A stretch of 64,000 nt of DNA from an uncultured Clostridium sp. (lineage in GTDB: Bacteria; Bacillota; Clostridia; Clostridiales; Clostridiaceae), in assembly GCA_937927335.1 (NCBI GenBank), contig CALBDU010000084.1, positions 38,789-102,788 of the forward strand, written 5' to 3'. The notes below the pieces were generated by a model. The model searched no databases. It was not told the DNA's origin and was given only the letters and a program-made list of their open reading frames with translations. This document shows positions 26,391 through 35,027 of this stretch, piece by piece (within the stretch, counting starts at the first letter, position 1; the number at the start of each line of letters is the position of its first letter). Position numbers and translations under genes: made by a program.

Positions 26391-27653
26391 ATGGGAAACA
26401 AAAACTATTTGGAAGAAACAAAACAACAATTAACACCTCTTTTAGCAATGGAAGAGGCAGCAAGATGCCTTTTATGTCATGATGCACCATGCAGCAAGGC
26501 TTGTCCTGCAGGTACCGATCCTGCAAAATTCATACGTTCACTCCGCTTTAAAAATTTAAAAGGGGCAGTTGAAACTATTAGAACTAATAATATTCTTGGG
26601 GGAATATGTGCTAGGGTTTGTCCTTATGATAAATATTGTGAAGGCGCCTGCAGCAGGTGTGGTATAGATAAACCTATAAGAATAGGTGAATTACAGAGAT
26701 ACTTAACAGATTATGAAAAAACCATAGATATGAAAGTGCTTGATAAAGTTGAAGCCACTAAGGACAAGGTAGCAGTTATAGGAGCTGGTCCAAGCGGTGT
26801 TACAGCAGCAGCAGCACTTGCTTTAAAGGGATACAATGTCACTGTATTTGAAGAAAAGGATCTGTTAGGCGGATGGTTAAGCTATGGAATACCACCTCAG
26901 AGATTGCCACAGCAAGTTGTAGAAGATGAAATGGATTACATTAAAAAATTAGGTGTTGAATTCAAAACAAACTGCAAAGTTGGAAAAGATGTAAAAATCG
27001 AAGACCTTCGTGCAGAAGGATTTAAAGCCTTCCTGATAACCTGCGGAATGCAAAAAGGCAAAGACATAGATGTTAAGGGCGCAGAATTAGAAGGAGTAGT
27101 TAATGGGGTAAACTTCCTTGCAGAAGCTAAAGTCAATAATGGGAATGTAAAGGTTGGAAGCCATGTAATAGTTATTGGTGGTGGAGACGTTGCCATGGAC
27201 TGTGCATCAACTGCCAAGCTTCTTGGATGTGAAGATGTAAAAATAGTTTATAGAAGAGCTATAGATAAAATGCCTTCCAGTGCTGAAGAAAGAAAATATG
27301 TTCAATCATTAAATATTCCAATATTTACTGGATTTAAGCCATCCAAAATTGTCGGAAAAGATGGACAAGTCACAACCTTTATGGCAGAAGGAATGTTCGA
27401 TGCTTCTTCATTAGAACTGCCTGCTGATATGGTAATATTTGCAGTAGGTCAGGAAACAGAGGATATAAAATTCATTGCAGATGTAAAGGCTGATGGAAAA
27501 GGAATAGTTGCAACAGAAAATTGTAAAACCAATTTACAAGATGTATTTGCAGCAGGAGATATCGTTGAGGGAGATAAAACAGTGGTACATGCAGTAGCAT
27601 CAGGTAAAATGGCTGCAGAAGCAGTGGATTCTTACTTAGCAGGTTTAAAATAG
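26391..27653 (+). CDS. preT: NAD-dependent dihydropyrimidine dehydrogenase, PreT subunit
   Basis: 420 residues. The N-terminal Cys-rich part (CLLCHDAPCSKACPAGTDP, CARVCPYDKYCEGAC) binds 4Fe-4S clusters. It is followed by an FAD site (VAVIGAGPSGVTAAAALA) and an NAD(P)H site (VIVIGGGDVAMDCASTA). With PreA it reduces uracil or thymine to the 5,6-dihydro form. Length matches E. coli PreT. ATG at 26391 has AAGGGG upstream; a TTG at 26370 is an open alternative. First gene after the sigma-54 promoter. Confidence 0.95.
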   Translation: MGNKNYLEETKQQLTPLLAMEEAARCLLCHDAPCSKACPAGTDPAKFIRSLRFKNLKGAVETIRTNNILGGICARVCPYDKYCEGACSRCGIDKPIRIGELQRYLTDYEKTIDMKVLDKVEATKDKVAVIGAGPSGVTAAAALALKGYNVTVFEEKDLLGGWLSYGIPPQRLPQQVVEDEMDYIKKLGVEFKTNCKVGKDVKIEDLRAEGFKAFLITCGMQKGKDIDVKGAELEGVVNGVNFLAEAKVNNGNVKVGSHVIVIGGGDVAMDCASTAKLLGCEDVKIVYRRAIDKMPSSAEERKYVQSLNIPIFTGFKPSKIVGKDGQVTTFMAEGMFDASSLELPADMVIFAVGQETEDIKFIADVKADGKGIVATENCKTNLQDVFAAGDIVEGDKTVVHAVASGKMAAEAVDSYLAGLK

Positions 27654-27682
27654 GGTACACAAGTATTAAGGAGGAATTAGAT

Positions 27683-28921
27683 ATGAAAAGAAAAGATCTT
27701 TCAATAGAATTTTGCGGGGTTAAGTGCGAAAATCCATTTTTCCTATCCTCATCACCAGTTGGCAACAACTATGAAATGTGCGCCAAAGCTTTGGAAGCAG
27801 GCTGGGGCGGTATAGTATTCAAAACAATCGGAGTATTTATACCAAATGAAGTGTCACCACGTTTTGATGCTAATAAAAAAGAAGCTACTCCATTTGTTGG
27901 ATTTAAAAATATGGAACAGATAGCTGAGCATCCTCTTGAATGGAATCTTGAGCAGATGAAAAAGCTAAAAGAGAACTATCCTGATAAGGTCCTGATTGCA
28001 TCAATAATGGGAAGCAACGAAGAAGAATGGACTATGCTTGCAAAACGTGTTACAGAAATAGGAGCCGATATTATTGAATGTAATTTTTCCTGCCCACAGA
28101 TGACATCACATGCTATGGGGTCAGACGTTGGACAAAATCCTGATCTGGTTAAGGCATATTCAGCAGCAGTAAGAAGAGGAACTCACCTCCCAATACTGGC
28201 TAAAATGACACCAAACATCGGCAATATGGAAATCCCTGCAATAGCAAGTATCGAAGGCGGAGCAACAGGAATTGCAGCTATAAATACTATAAAATGCATA
28301 ACTGGAATTGACTTTGATAAGAAGGTGGCATTACCTATAGTAAATGGAAAATCCTCAATTTCAGGATATTCAGGAAAGGCAGTAAAGCCAATAGCACTAA
28401 GATTTATAGCTCAGCTTGCAAAAGAGCCTAAACTTAAAAACATCCCTATTAGCGGTATTGGCGGTATAGAAACCTGGGAGGATGCACTGGAATTCATAAT
28501 GCTTGGCTCTGCTAACCTTCAGGTTACTACAGGAATTATGCAGTATGGATATAGAATAGTTGAAGATATGATAAGCGGAATTTCCTACTACATGGAGGAA
28601 AATGGAATTGAGAAACTGGAGGATCTTGTTGGAGTAGCTCTTGAAAATACTATACCAGCAGAAGATCTTGACAGGGGTTATATAGTATATCCTGATTTTA
28701 ACCATGATAAATGTGTAGGCTGCGGAAGATGCTATATATCCTGCTTTGACGGAGCTCATCAGGCAATAAAATGGGATGAAGAGAAGAGAAGACCTTCATT
28801 GAATAAGGATAATTGTGTAGGATGTCATCTTTGCTCTTTAGTATGTCCTATAGGAAATTGCATAACCAAGGGAGAGATCAAATTCAAGAATGGCGAAAAG
28901 GCAAGAGAAATTAGCCTTTAG
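27683..28921 (+). CDS. preA: NAD-dependent dihydropyrimidine dehydrogenase, PreA subunit
   Basis: 412 residues. It has a dihydroorotate dehydrogenase-like FMN barrel (NFSCPQMTSHAMGSDVGQ, AKMTPNIG, NGKSSISGYSGKAVKPIA) with a C-terminal pair of 4Fe-4S motifs (CVGCGRCYISC and CVGCHLCSLVCP). These blocks are very close to E. coli PreA as I recall it. It is the pyrimidine-reducing subunit. It follows preT by 29 bases with AAGGAGG. Confidence 0.97.
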   Translation: MKRKDLSIEFCGVKCENPFFLSSSPVGNNYEMCAKALEAGWGGIVFKTIGVFIPNEVSPRFDANKKEATPFVGFKNMEQIAEHPLEWNLEQMKKLKENYPDKVLIASIMGSNEEEWTMLAKRVTEIGADIIECNFSCPQMTSHAMGSDVGQNPDLVKAYSAAVRRGTHLPILAKMTPNIGNMEIPAIASIEGGATGIAAINTIKCITGIDFDKKVALPIVNGKSSISGYSGKAVKPIALRFIAQLAKEPKLKNIPISGIGGIETWEDALEFIMLGSANLQVTTGIMQYGYRIVEDMISGISYYMEENGIEKLEDLVGVALENTIPAEDLDRGYIVYPDFNHDKCVGCGRCYISCFDGAHQAIKWDEEKRRPSLNKDNCVGCHLCSLVCPIGNCITKGEIKFKNGEKAREISL

Positions 28922-28982
28922 TAAATTAGACAATTAATAAATAATCAAATTTATTTACATAATCTATAAGGAGGTTATTAGA

Positions 28983-30362
28983 ATGGATTTATTAATTAAA
29001 AACGGTACAATTGTAACCGCAGATTCTACAATTGAAGCTGACCTGGCAGTAAAAGACGGAAAGATACTAGCAATTGGCAAAAACTTTGTGCCATCAGCCA
29101 ATACAGAAGTTGTTGATGCAAAAGGAAAGCTTGTTCTTCCAGGAGCCATAGATGCTCATACTCATTTGGCAATGCCATTTGGAGGTACTATTTCTTCAGA
29201 TGACTATGAAGCTGGAACTCGTGCAGCTGCATGTGGAGGTACAACTACTGTATTTGACTTTATTCTTCAGGACTTTGGTGAAAACCTGGTTGATTCAATA
29301 AAAAGAAGAGATACTATTTGTGCACCTCAGGCTGTTGTAGATTATGCTTTCCATACTGGAATAAAGGATGTTTCAGGAGATCTTTTGAATAGCATTGAAG
29401 ATTCAGTAAAATATGGTGTATCATCCTTCAAGGTATTTATGGTTTACGATTTTGGCGTAAAAGATGGCACTTTCTATAAGCTTTTGCAAAAATCAAAGGA
29501 ATGTGGAGCATTAATAGAAGTTCATGCTGAAAATAATGAAATAATAAATACTCTTACAGCAGATTTTCTTGCAGAAGGCAAAACTTCAGCATGGTATCAC
29601 TATATGAGCAGACCTGAATTTGTTGAGGCTGAAGCTGACATGAGAGCAATTCAATGGGCAAAAAGCCTGAATGCACCTTTATATATAGTTCACTTGGCAA
29701 ATGCTCAAGGTATGGCAGAAGTAACCAAAGCCAGGGATGAAGGTTATCCAATATTTGCAGAGACCTGTCCGCAATACCTTCACTTTACAAGTGATGTATA
29801 TAAGAGAGAAGACGGCAGAAACTTTGTTTGCTCACCTCCAATGAAAGGACAGGAGAGCCAGGATGCTTTGTGGGAAGGAATTAAAAGGGGAGACATAGCA
29901 ACAATTGCTACAGACCATTGTCCATTCCAGTCATATGAAAAGGATTGGGGTAAAGACAATTTCACAAAAATTCCTAATGGATGTGCCGGTATTGAAAACA
30001 TGTACCCTTACATGTTAAGTGAAGCAAACAAGGGTAGAATTACCTTTAATAAGGCAGTAGAGCTTTGTTCAACTAATGTAGCAAAAATCTTCGGCTGCGC
30101 ACCTCAAAAGGGAATGCTTGTACCAGGTGCTGATGCAGATATAGTAATTTACGATCCAGAAAAGGAATTTACTATAACTCAGGAAAAGATGCATTCAGAC
30201 TGTGATCATACTATCTGGGAAGGTGCAGAACTTAAAGGATATCCTGTAGCTACCTACAGCAGAGGAAACCTGGTTTATAAGGATGGAGAATTCCTCGGCA
30301 AAAAAGGTGCTGGTAAATTCGTAAAATGCAATCCAATTAAACTTACTGGACCTAGCCTTTAA
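28983..30362 (+). CDS. hydA: Dihydropyrimidinase (D-hydantoinase family)
   Basis: 459 residues of the cyclic amidohydrolase superfamily. The dinuclear metal set is visible: DAHTHL (two His), carboxylated Lys at residue 150 (SSFKVFMVY), LIEVHAEN (His), YIVHLANAQG (His) and IATDHCPF (Asp). It opens dihydrouracil or dihydrothymine to N-carbamoyl-beta-alanine or N-carbamoyl-3-aminoisobutyrate. Its position after preA favours dihydropyrimidine over other hydantoins. Confidence 0.95.
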   Translation: MDLLIKNGTIVTADSTIEADLAVKDGKILAIGKNFVPSANTEVVDAKGKLVLPGAIDAHTHLAMPFGGTISSDDYEAGTRAAACGGTTTVFDFILQDFGENLVDSIKRRDTICAPQAVVDYAFHTGIKDVSGDLLNSIEDSVKYGVSSFKVFMVYDFGVKDGTFYKLLQKSKECGALIEVHAENNEIINTLTADFLAEGKTSAWYHYMSRPEFVEAEADMRAIQWAKSLNAPLYIVHLANAQGMAEVTKARDEGYPIFAETCPQYLHFTSDVYKREDGRNFVCSPPMKGQESQDALWEGIKRGDIATIATDHCPFQSYEKDWGKDNFTKIPNGCAGIENMYPYMLSEANKGRITFNKAVELCSTNVAKIFGCAPQKGMLVPGADADIVIYDPEKEFTITQEKMHSDCDHTIWEGAELKGYPVATYSRGNLVYKDGEFLGKKGAGKFVKCNPIKLTGPSL

Positions 30363-30384
30363 ATTATATTTTATAATTTGAAAA

Positions 30385-30417
30385 CAGGGTTTTCGCAGCA
30401 ATACTGCGGAAATCCTG
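30385..30417. repeat. Inverted repeat between the dihydropyrimidinase and permease genes
   Basis: CAGGGTTTTCGCAG (30385-30398) pairs with CTGCGGAAATCCTG (30404-30417), 12 Watson-Crick pairs plus two G-U, with a 5-base loop and no U tract. Like the one at 21455 it sits between genes of the same pathway and may tune downstream expression or mRNA ends. Confidence 0.5.
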
Positions 30418-30536
30418 GATAAATCCAATTGTTAAAATACTAAATAAAACCACAATATAAATACAATAAAAATCACAAAATACGATATCAAGTTCAAAAT
30501 AATGGTAAAAATAGTTTGCAAGGGGAGTTATATTAT

Positions 30537-32072
30537 ATGAGTAAAATCCTTAAAACGCAGAGAGAAGTTGGCGGACTTTATGAAATGACAGATGTTGCAG
30601 TTGGAAGAGTAAAAGATAGTCGTTATTTTAACGAAGATTTAGCAGCTACAAAACTTAGTCAAAGAACTTGGGGAACTTATAATGTTACAGCATTATGGGT
30701 TAGCATGTGTATATGTATGCCAACCTATATGATGGCAGCTTCAATTATTTCAGCAGGTCTTACCTGGTGGCAGGCACTTTTGAATGTTGCTCTGGGAAAT
30801 CTTATAGTTTTGATACCGATGCAGCTTAATTCACATGCAGGTACAAAATACGGAATACCTTTTCCAGTGTTTGCAAGATTGTCCTTTGGTGTATGGGGAT
30901 CTAACATAGCAGCTATGGCAAGAGGAATTGTAGGTGCCGGCTGGTTTGGCATTCAGTGCTGGATAGGTGGTGAAGCAATCCATACAATTTTAGGTACAGT
31001 TATACCTGGATGGACAAGTTTCCCACTGGGAGTGTGGATTTCCTTCTTTGGATTCTGGGCTTTAAATGTGGCAATAGTTCATAAAGGACCTGAAACAATA
31101 AAATTCATGCAGTCATGGACTGTTCCTATACTTGTTACAGTATGTATAGCACTTATGGTATGGGCATATGCATCAGTAGTAGGCCTTGGAAAAGGTCTGG
31201 CAGATATATTCGTTATGCCTGCAGCAAGCAAACCAGCATCCTTTGGGATAACCTTCCTTAAGAGTCTGGCTGCCAATATAGCATTCTGGTCAACAATGGC
31301 ATTAAATATACCTGACTTCAGCAGATTTGCAAAAAGCCAGAAGGCTCAGTTCAGAGGACAACTGTTTGGATTACCTTTAACTATGGTTGCATTCTCTTTC
31401 ATAGGCATATTTGTTACAGGAGCTTCAAGAATTATATTTGGAGAATTTATATGGGATCCTGTTCAAGTCGTAGCTAAAATGGGCAATCCAATAGCTGCTA
31501 TTATAGGGTGTCTTGGAATAATGATAGCTACAACTAATACAAATGTTGCTGCCAATGCCGTGGCAACTTCAAATGATATTTCCAATTTGAATCCTAGAAA
31601 AATATCCTTTAAAACAGCAACCCTTATTACAGGAGCAGCTGGTGTGGCTATTATGCCATGGAAACTTATGTCAAGTGCTTCATCTTATATATTTGGATGG
31701 CTTGGAACATATGGTATATTCTTAGGACCTTTAGCAGGAATATTTATTGCAGATTATTATATTCACCGTAAAAAGTTAGTTGATGTGGAATCATTATATT
31801 CAGCAGATAAAGGAAGATACTGGTATGGAAAAGGCACAAACAAAAAGGCAATATATGCCTGGCTGCTTGCATGTATACTTCCAGCAATGGGATTATTCAT
31901 TCCAGCCATAAGCATAGTAGCTGACGCAGGATGGATGGTAGGATTTGTATTAGCCTTGATTATTTACCCAATATTGATGAAGGGTGATAAAGTTTCACTA
32001 CTCTCACCTGAAGAAAACGACGAAATAACCGAGTCTGTAAGTGAAGGCAGCAGCCAATCCGCGAATGCTTAA
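30537..32072 (+). CDS. NCS1 family nucleobase/hydantoin permease
   Basis: 511 residues with about 12 membrane segments. NCS1 features are the N-terminal LSQRTWGTYNVTALWVSMC, SHAGTKYGIPFPVFARLSFG in the first loop and the C-terminal ADYYIHRKK. Family members import uracil, cytosine, allantoin or hydantoins with Na+ or H+. Flanked by pyrimidine genes, uracil/thymine or dihydropyrimidine is the likely cargo. ATG at 30537 has AAGGGGAG. Confidence 0.93.
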   Translation: MSKILKTQREVGGLYEMTDVAVGRVKDSRYFNEDLAATKLSQRTWGTYNVTALWVSMCICMPTYMMAASIISAGLTWWQALLNVALGNLIVLIPMQLNSHAGTKYGIPFPVFARLSFGVWGSNIAAMARGIVGAGWFGIQCWIGGEAIHTILGTVIPGWTSFPLGVWISFFGFWALNVAIVHKGPETIKFMQSWTVPILVTVCIALMVWAYASVVGLGKGLADIFVMPAASKPASFGITFLKSLAANIAFWSTMALNIPDFSRFAKSQKAQFRGQLFGLPLTMVAFSFIGIFVTGASRIIFGEFIWDPVQVVAKMGNPIAAIIGCLGIMIATTNTNVAANAVATSNDISNLNPRKISFKTATLITGAAGVAIMPWKLMSSASSYIFGWLGTYGIFLGPLAGIFIADYYIHRKKLVDVESLYSADKGRYWYGKGTNKKAIYAWLLACILPAMGLFIPAISIVADAGWMVGFVLALIIYPILMKGDKVSLLSPEENDEITESVSEGSSQSANA

Positions 32073-32133
32073 AAAAATAACGACTTTAATGTAATTATTA
32101 AACATATTTAAGAATAAAAGGGAGTGTATTAAG

Positions 32134-33378
32134 ATGAAAGACATGTTTACTTGTGACGAAAAACGAATGGGGGATAAGATTGCTACATTCAGCAAATTTG
32201 GAGATGCAGGCCATGGCGGTATAACCAGATATTCATTATCACCGGAAGCTCATCAGGCAAGAGATGAATTTGTTAAAAGAATGAAGGCTATAGGAGCAAC
32301 AATTGAAACTGACGATATGGCTAATATGTATGCCACTCTTCCAGGCTCAGAACCTGGACTTAAGAGAATTGTAATGGCATCTCACTGCGACTCAGTTAAA
32401 AACGGTGGAAATTATGACGGTATTTTAGGTGTTATGTCTGCTATGGAAGTTTTAGATGCTGTTGCAGCTAATAAAATTCCACACAGACATCCTCTTACAG
32501 CAATGATTTGGACAAATGAAGAAGGCTCACTATATCCACCTGCCATGATGTCATCAGGAGTTGTTCTAGGCAAGTTTGACAAGGCTACAATGTTAGCATC
32601 AAAGAGCATACTTGAACCAGAAAAAACCTTCGGACAGGCCTTGGATGCAAGCCCATACAAGGGAGAGGAAAAGAACAGATTAAGTCCTGACAAATATATG
32701 GCTATGTTTGAAACACATATTGAACAGGGACCAATTCTTGAGGATGCAGGCAATGAAGTTGGTGTAGTAACTTGTGTACTTGGTATGTTCAACTACAGAA
32801 TCAAATTCTTCGGACAGGCAGATCATGCAGGAACAACTCCAATGCATAAGAGACAAGATGCGTTATTTGCTGCTGCAAAGGCTCTATGCTATCTACATGA
32901 AGAAATTGATAAGCTTGGAGACAAGGATCTTGTATACACTACAGGAGAAATTGTATGCCACCCATGCGTTCACACAGTAATTCCTGACATGATTGACTTC
33001 TCAATAGATGTAAGACATGAAGATCCAAAAGTTCTTGCAAAGGTTCTTGACATAGTTAAGAGTCTTGATGGCAAGGTTATTGAAAAATGTACATGCAAGG
33101 TTGAAAAGGCCTGGGCAAGAGATACTGTATATTTTGATAAGGAATTAGTAAAATATGTTAAAGAAAGTGTAGATGAACTTGGATATTCAAATCAATATAT
33201 CAATAGTGGTGCAGGACATGATGCTCAGTTTGTATCAGAAATGATTCCTACAACTATGATATTTGCTCCAAGCAAAGATGGACACAGCCATTGTGAACCT
33301 GAATTTACTTCAGTTGAACAATGTACAAAAGCTGCAAGTGTAATGCTTAATGCTGTTCTTAAAGCAGACAGAAAATAA
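32134..33378 (+). CDS. M20 family N-carbamoyl-beta-amino acid amidohydrolase (beta-ureidopropionase type)
   Basis: 414 residues. Metal ligands of the HyuC/AllC/beta-ureidopropionase group are visible: ASHCDSV (His), GNYDGILG (Asp), TNEEGS (Glu), ETHIEQGP (His/Glu) and the C-terminal GAGHDAQF (His). QADHAGTTPMHKRQD is the dimerisation/lid signature. It hydrolyses N-carbamoyl compounds to the amino acid, CO2 and NH3. The family also includes allantoate amidohydrolase and N-carbamoyl-L-amino acid hydrolase; context favours N-carbamoyl-beta-alanine. Last gene of the operon. Confidence 0.9.
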   Translation: MKDMFTCDEKRMGDKIATFSKFGDAGHGGITRYSLSPEAHQARDEFVKRMKAIGATIETDDMANMYATLPGSEPGLKRIVMASHCDSVKNGGNYDGILGVMSAMEVLDAVAANKIPHRHPLTAMIWTNEEGSLYPPAMMSSGVVLGKFDKATMLASKSILEPEKTFGQALDASPYKGEEKNRLSPDKYMAMFETHIEQGPILEDAGNEVGVVTCVLGMFNYRIKFFGQADHAGTTPMHKRQDALFAAAKALCYLHEEIDKLGDKDLVYTTGEIVCHPCVHTVIPDMIDFSIDVRHEDPKVLAKVLDIVKSLDGKVIEKCTCKVEKAWARDTVYFDKELVKYVKESVDELGYSNQYINSGAGHDAQFVSEMIPTTMIFAPSKDGHSHCEPEFTSVEQCTKAASVMLNAVLKADRK

Positions 33379-33728
33379 AGCATAATTCTTTCCTCAATCA
33401 ATTCTATAAATAAAACTATACTTAGAGGAACAGGTCTCATCAATAATGGGACTTGTTCCTCTTAAGCATGTTTGGGGATTTTTGTTTATGAAGGATGATT
33501 TACAATATTTTAACTTATATAACATATTGGTTACACAATAATCTAACATAATGAAAGTGTCCTAAGATAACTGATCTTAGCGGTTTTTTATAAATGGAGC
33601 CTTATTCATGGATATAAGGCTCCATTGTCAATTTCAAAATCATATTCACTTTTTAACTCACCTGTAAATAGTATAAAATATGCAGGCTGCAACGCAACTG
33701 CATGAAATATCTATTTAGGAGAATTACT
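33379..33728 (+). other. 350-base intergenic stretch with three stem-loops
   Basis: No gene seen. A long imperfect hairpin at 33422-33464 (TTAGAGGAACAGGTCTCAT against ATGGGACTTGTTCCTCTTAA) probably ends the pyrimidine operon. A compact terminator follows at 33561-33588 (CTAAGAT/ATCTTAG then GGTTTTTT). A perfect 12-base inverted repeat ATGGAGCCTTAT/ATAAGGCTCCAT is at 33594-33625. The multiple hairpins strongly insulate the operon from the protease gene. Confidence 0.7.
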
Positions 33729-34529
33729 ATGAATAAATATATATATAATTTAAAAAAGGATATGCTTGATGATAGAGATTTTAAATTTGCAGCATTGATG
33801 AAGAAAAAAGTTAAGCTGCCCTTGAACATTGATTTAAGGGATTGCTATTCTGAAATAAAAGATCAGGGCAATTTAGGAGCATGTACTGCATTTTCAGCCT
33901 GTTCATTAATAGAATATTTATTGGACAAAAATGTGGATTTAAGCGAATTATACTTCTACTATAAAGAAAGGGAGGCAGAGGGTGATATAAACGTGGACAG
34001 TGGGAGCAGTATAAGGCAATCAGCTAAAACTGCTAAAAATACCGGTACCTGCAGGGAAGAACTGCATCCTTATAATGTAGAAAAATTTGATGAGACACCG
34101 TCTGCGGCTGCAGAGCTGGATGCACCTAATCATAAGGTTAATGCATATTACAGACTAAATACCATTCATGAGATAATGTATAACCTGGGTGAATTAAGGA
34201 AACCAGTACTTTTAAGAGTAGATGTCTATGAGTCCTTTGAGGCAGTAGGCGGTGATGGATATATAAGTATGCCGGATACGTTTAGCGAAGAGCTTCTTGG
34301 GTACCATGCCGTTAATATCTGTGGCTACTTTTGGGAAAAAAATCACAAATCTCAAGGTGGGTGGTTAAAAAAAATATTGGATATTTTATTAAGAAGAAAT
34401 AAATATTATGGATTATATTTCATAATTAGAAATTCATGGGGAAGTGAATTTGGAGATAAAGGCTATATGTATGCACCTGCCGAATTTATAGAACGACATT
34501 CAGGAGATTGGTGGTATTTAGAAATTTAG
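33729..34529 (+). CDS. Papain-like (C1 family) cysteine peptidase without signal peptide
   Basis: 266 residues from the ATG at 33729, preceded by AGGAG; the frame is open further upstream. The papain tetrad is complete: Gln46 (IKDQGNLGAC), Cys52, His193 (GYHAVNICGY) and Asn235 (IIRNSWGSEFG). LPLNIDLRDCYSEIKDQG marks the mature N-terminal region. There is no signal peptide and only about 35 residues before the domain, so a classical inhibitory propeptide is lacking. Cytoplasmic or forespore location is inferred. Substrate unknown. Confidence 0.9.
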   Translation: MNKYIYNLKKDMLDDRDFKFAALMKKKVKLPLNIDLRDCYSEIKDQGNLGACTAFSACSLIEYLLDKNVDLSELYFYYKEREAEGDINVDSGSSIRQSAKTAKNTGTCREELHPYNVEKFDETPSAAAELDAPNHKVNAYYRLNTIHEIMYNLGELRKPVLLRVDVYESFEAVGGDGYISMPDTFSEELLGYHAVNICGYFWEKNHKSQGGWLKKILDILLRRNKYYGLYFIIRNSWGSEFGDKGYMYAPAEFIERHSGDWWYLEI

Positions 34530-34604
34530 GATGGATAATATAAATGTATTTGAGAATACTATTTATATGCTTTATAAATATCATTTTAACAGGAGGTAAA
34601 TTCA

Positions 34605-34979
34605 ATGGCAAACGAAAGAAATGAAAGAAGAGAAAACGCAGGAGGCGGTTCCATTCTCCGGTGGGTTGGAAGATTAATATTAATAGCTGTTATATTAGCT
34701 ATAACATCTTTCTTAACTCCAGGTTTTTCAATTAATGGTTTATGGTCATACATGCTTGCTGCATTGGTTATAACAGTTTTGGATGTTTTGGCTGAATCAT
34801 TTATGGGTATTGATGCATCTCCATTTGGAAGAGGTTTAAAAGGCTTTGTTATAGCAGCAATAATATTATATCTAACACAATTTATAGTTCCTAACATGAG
34901 TGTATCTATAATAGGAGCCATTTTGGCAGCTATAGTAATAGGTATACTGGATGCCATATTCCCGGGACGAGCAATGTAA
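34605..34979 (+). CDS. Phage holin family / small multi-pass membrane protein
   Basis: 124 residues. A charged N-terminus (about 17 residues) is followed by three to four hydrophobic helices (LILIAVILAITSFL, YMLAALVITVLDVLA, VIAAIILYLTQFIV, IIGAILAAIVIGILD). It resembles the chromosomal holin-4 superfamily-like proteins of Firmicutes, whose role is unclear. It precedes a CwlD-type amidase by about 50 bases, a typical holin-endolysin-like pairing, though no phage genes are present. Confidence 0.75.
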   Translation: MANERNERRENAGGGSILRWVGRLILIAVILAITSFLTPGFSINGLWSYMLAALVITVLDVLAESFMGIDASPFGRGLKGFVIAAIILYLTQFIVPNMSVSIIGAILAAIVIGILDAIFPGRAM

Positions 34980-34983
34980 AATA

Positions 34984-35010
34984 AGCCTTGGAGTTATCCA
35001 GGGCTTTCGT
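34984..35010 (+). terminator. Weak terminator or attenuator before the amidase gene
   Basis: AGCCTTGGA pairs with TCCAGGGCT around GTTA, followed by TTCGTTAT. The U tract is broken, so partial read-through into the amidase gene is likely. Confidence 0.55.
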
Positions 35011-35027
35011 TATAAGGGAGGGATTCA

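Noticed and set aside
30503..30519. TGG...TTTGC before the permease gene, resembling a second sigma-54 promoter
   Set aside because: The GG and GC are 12 bases apart instead of 10, which is not compatible with sigma-54 recognition.
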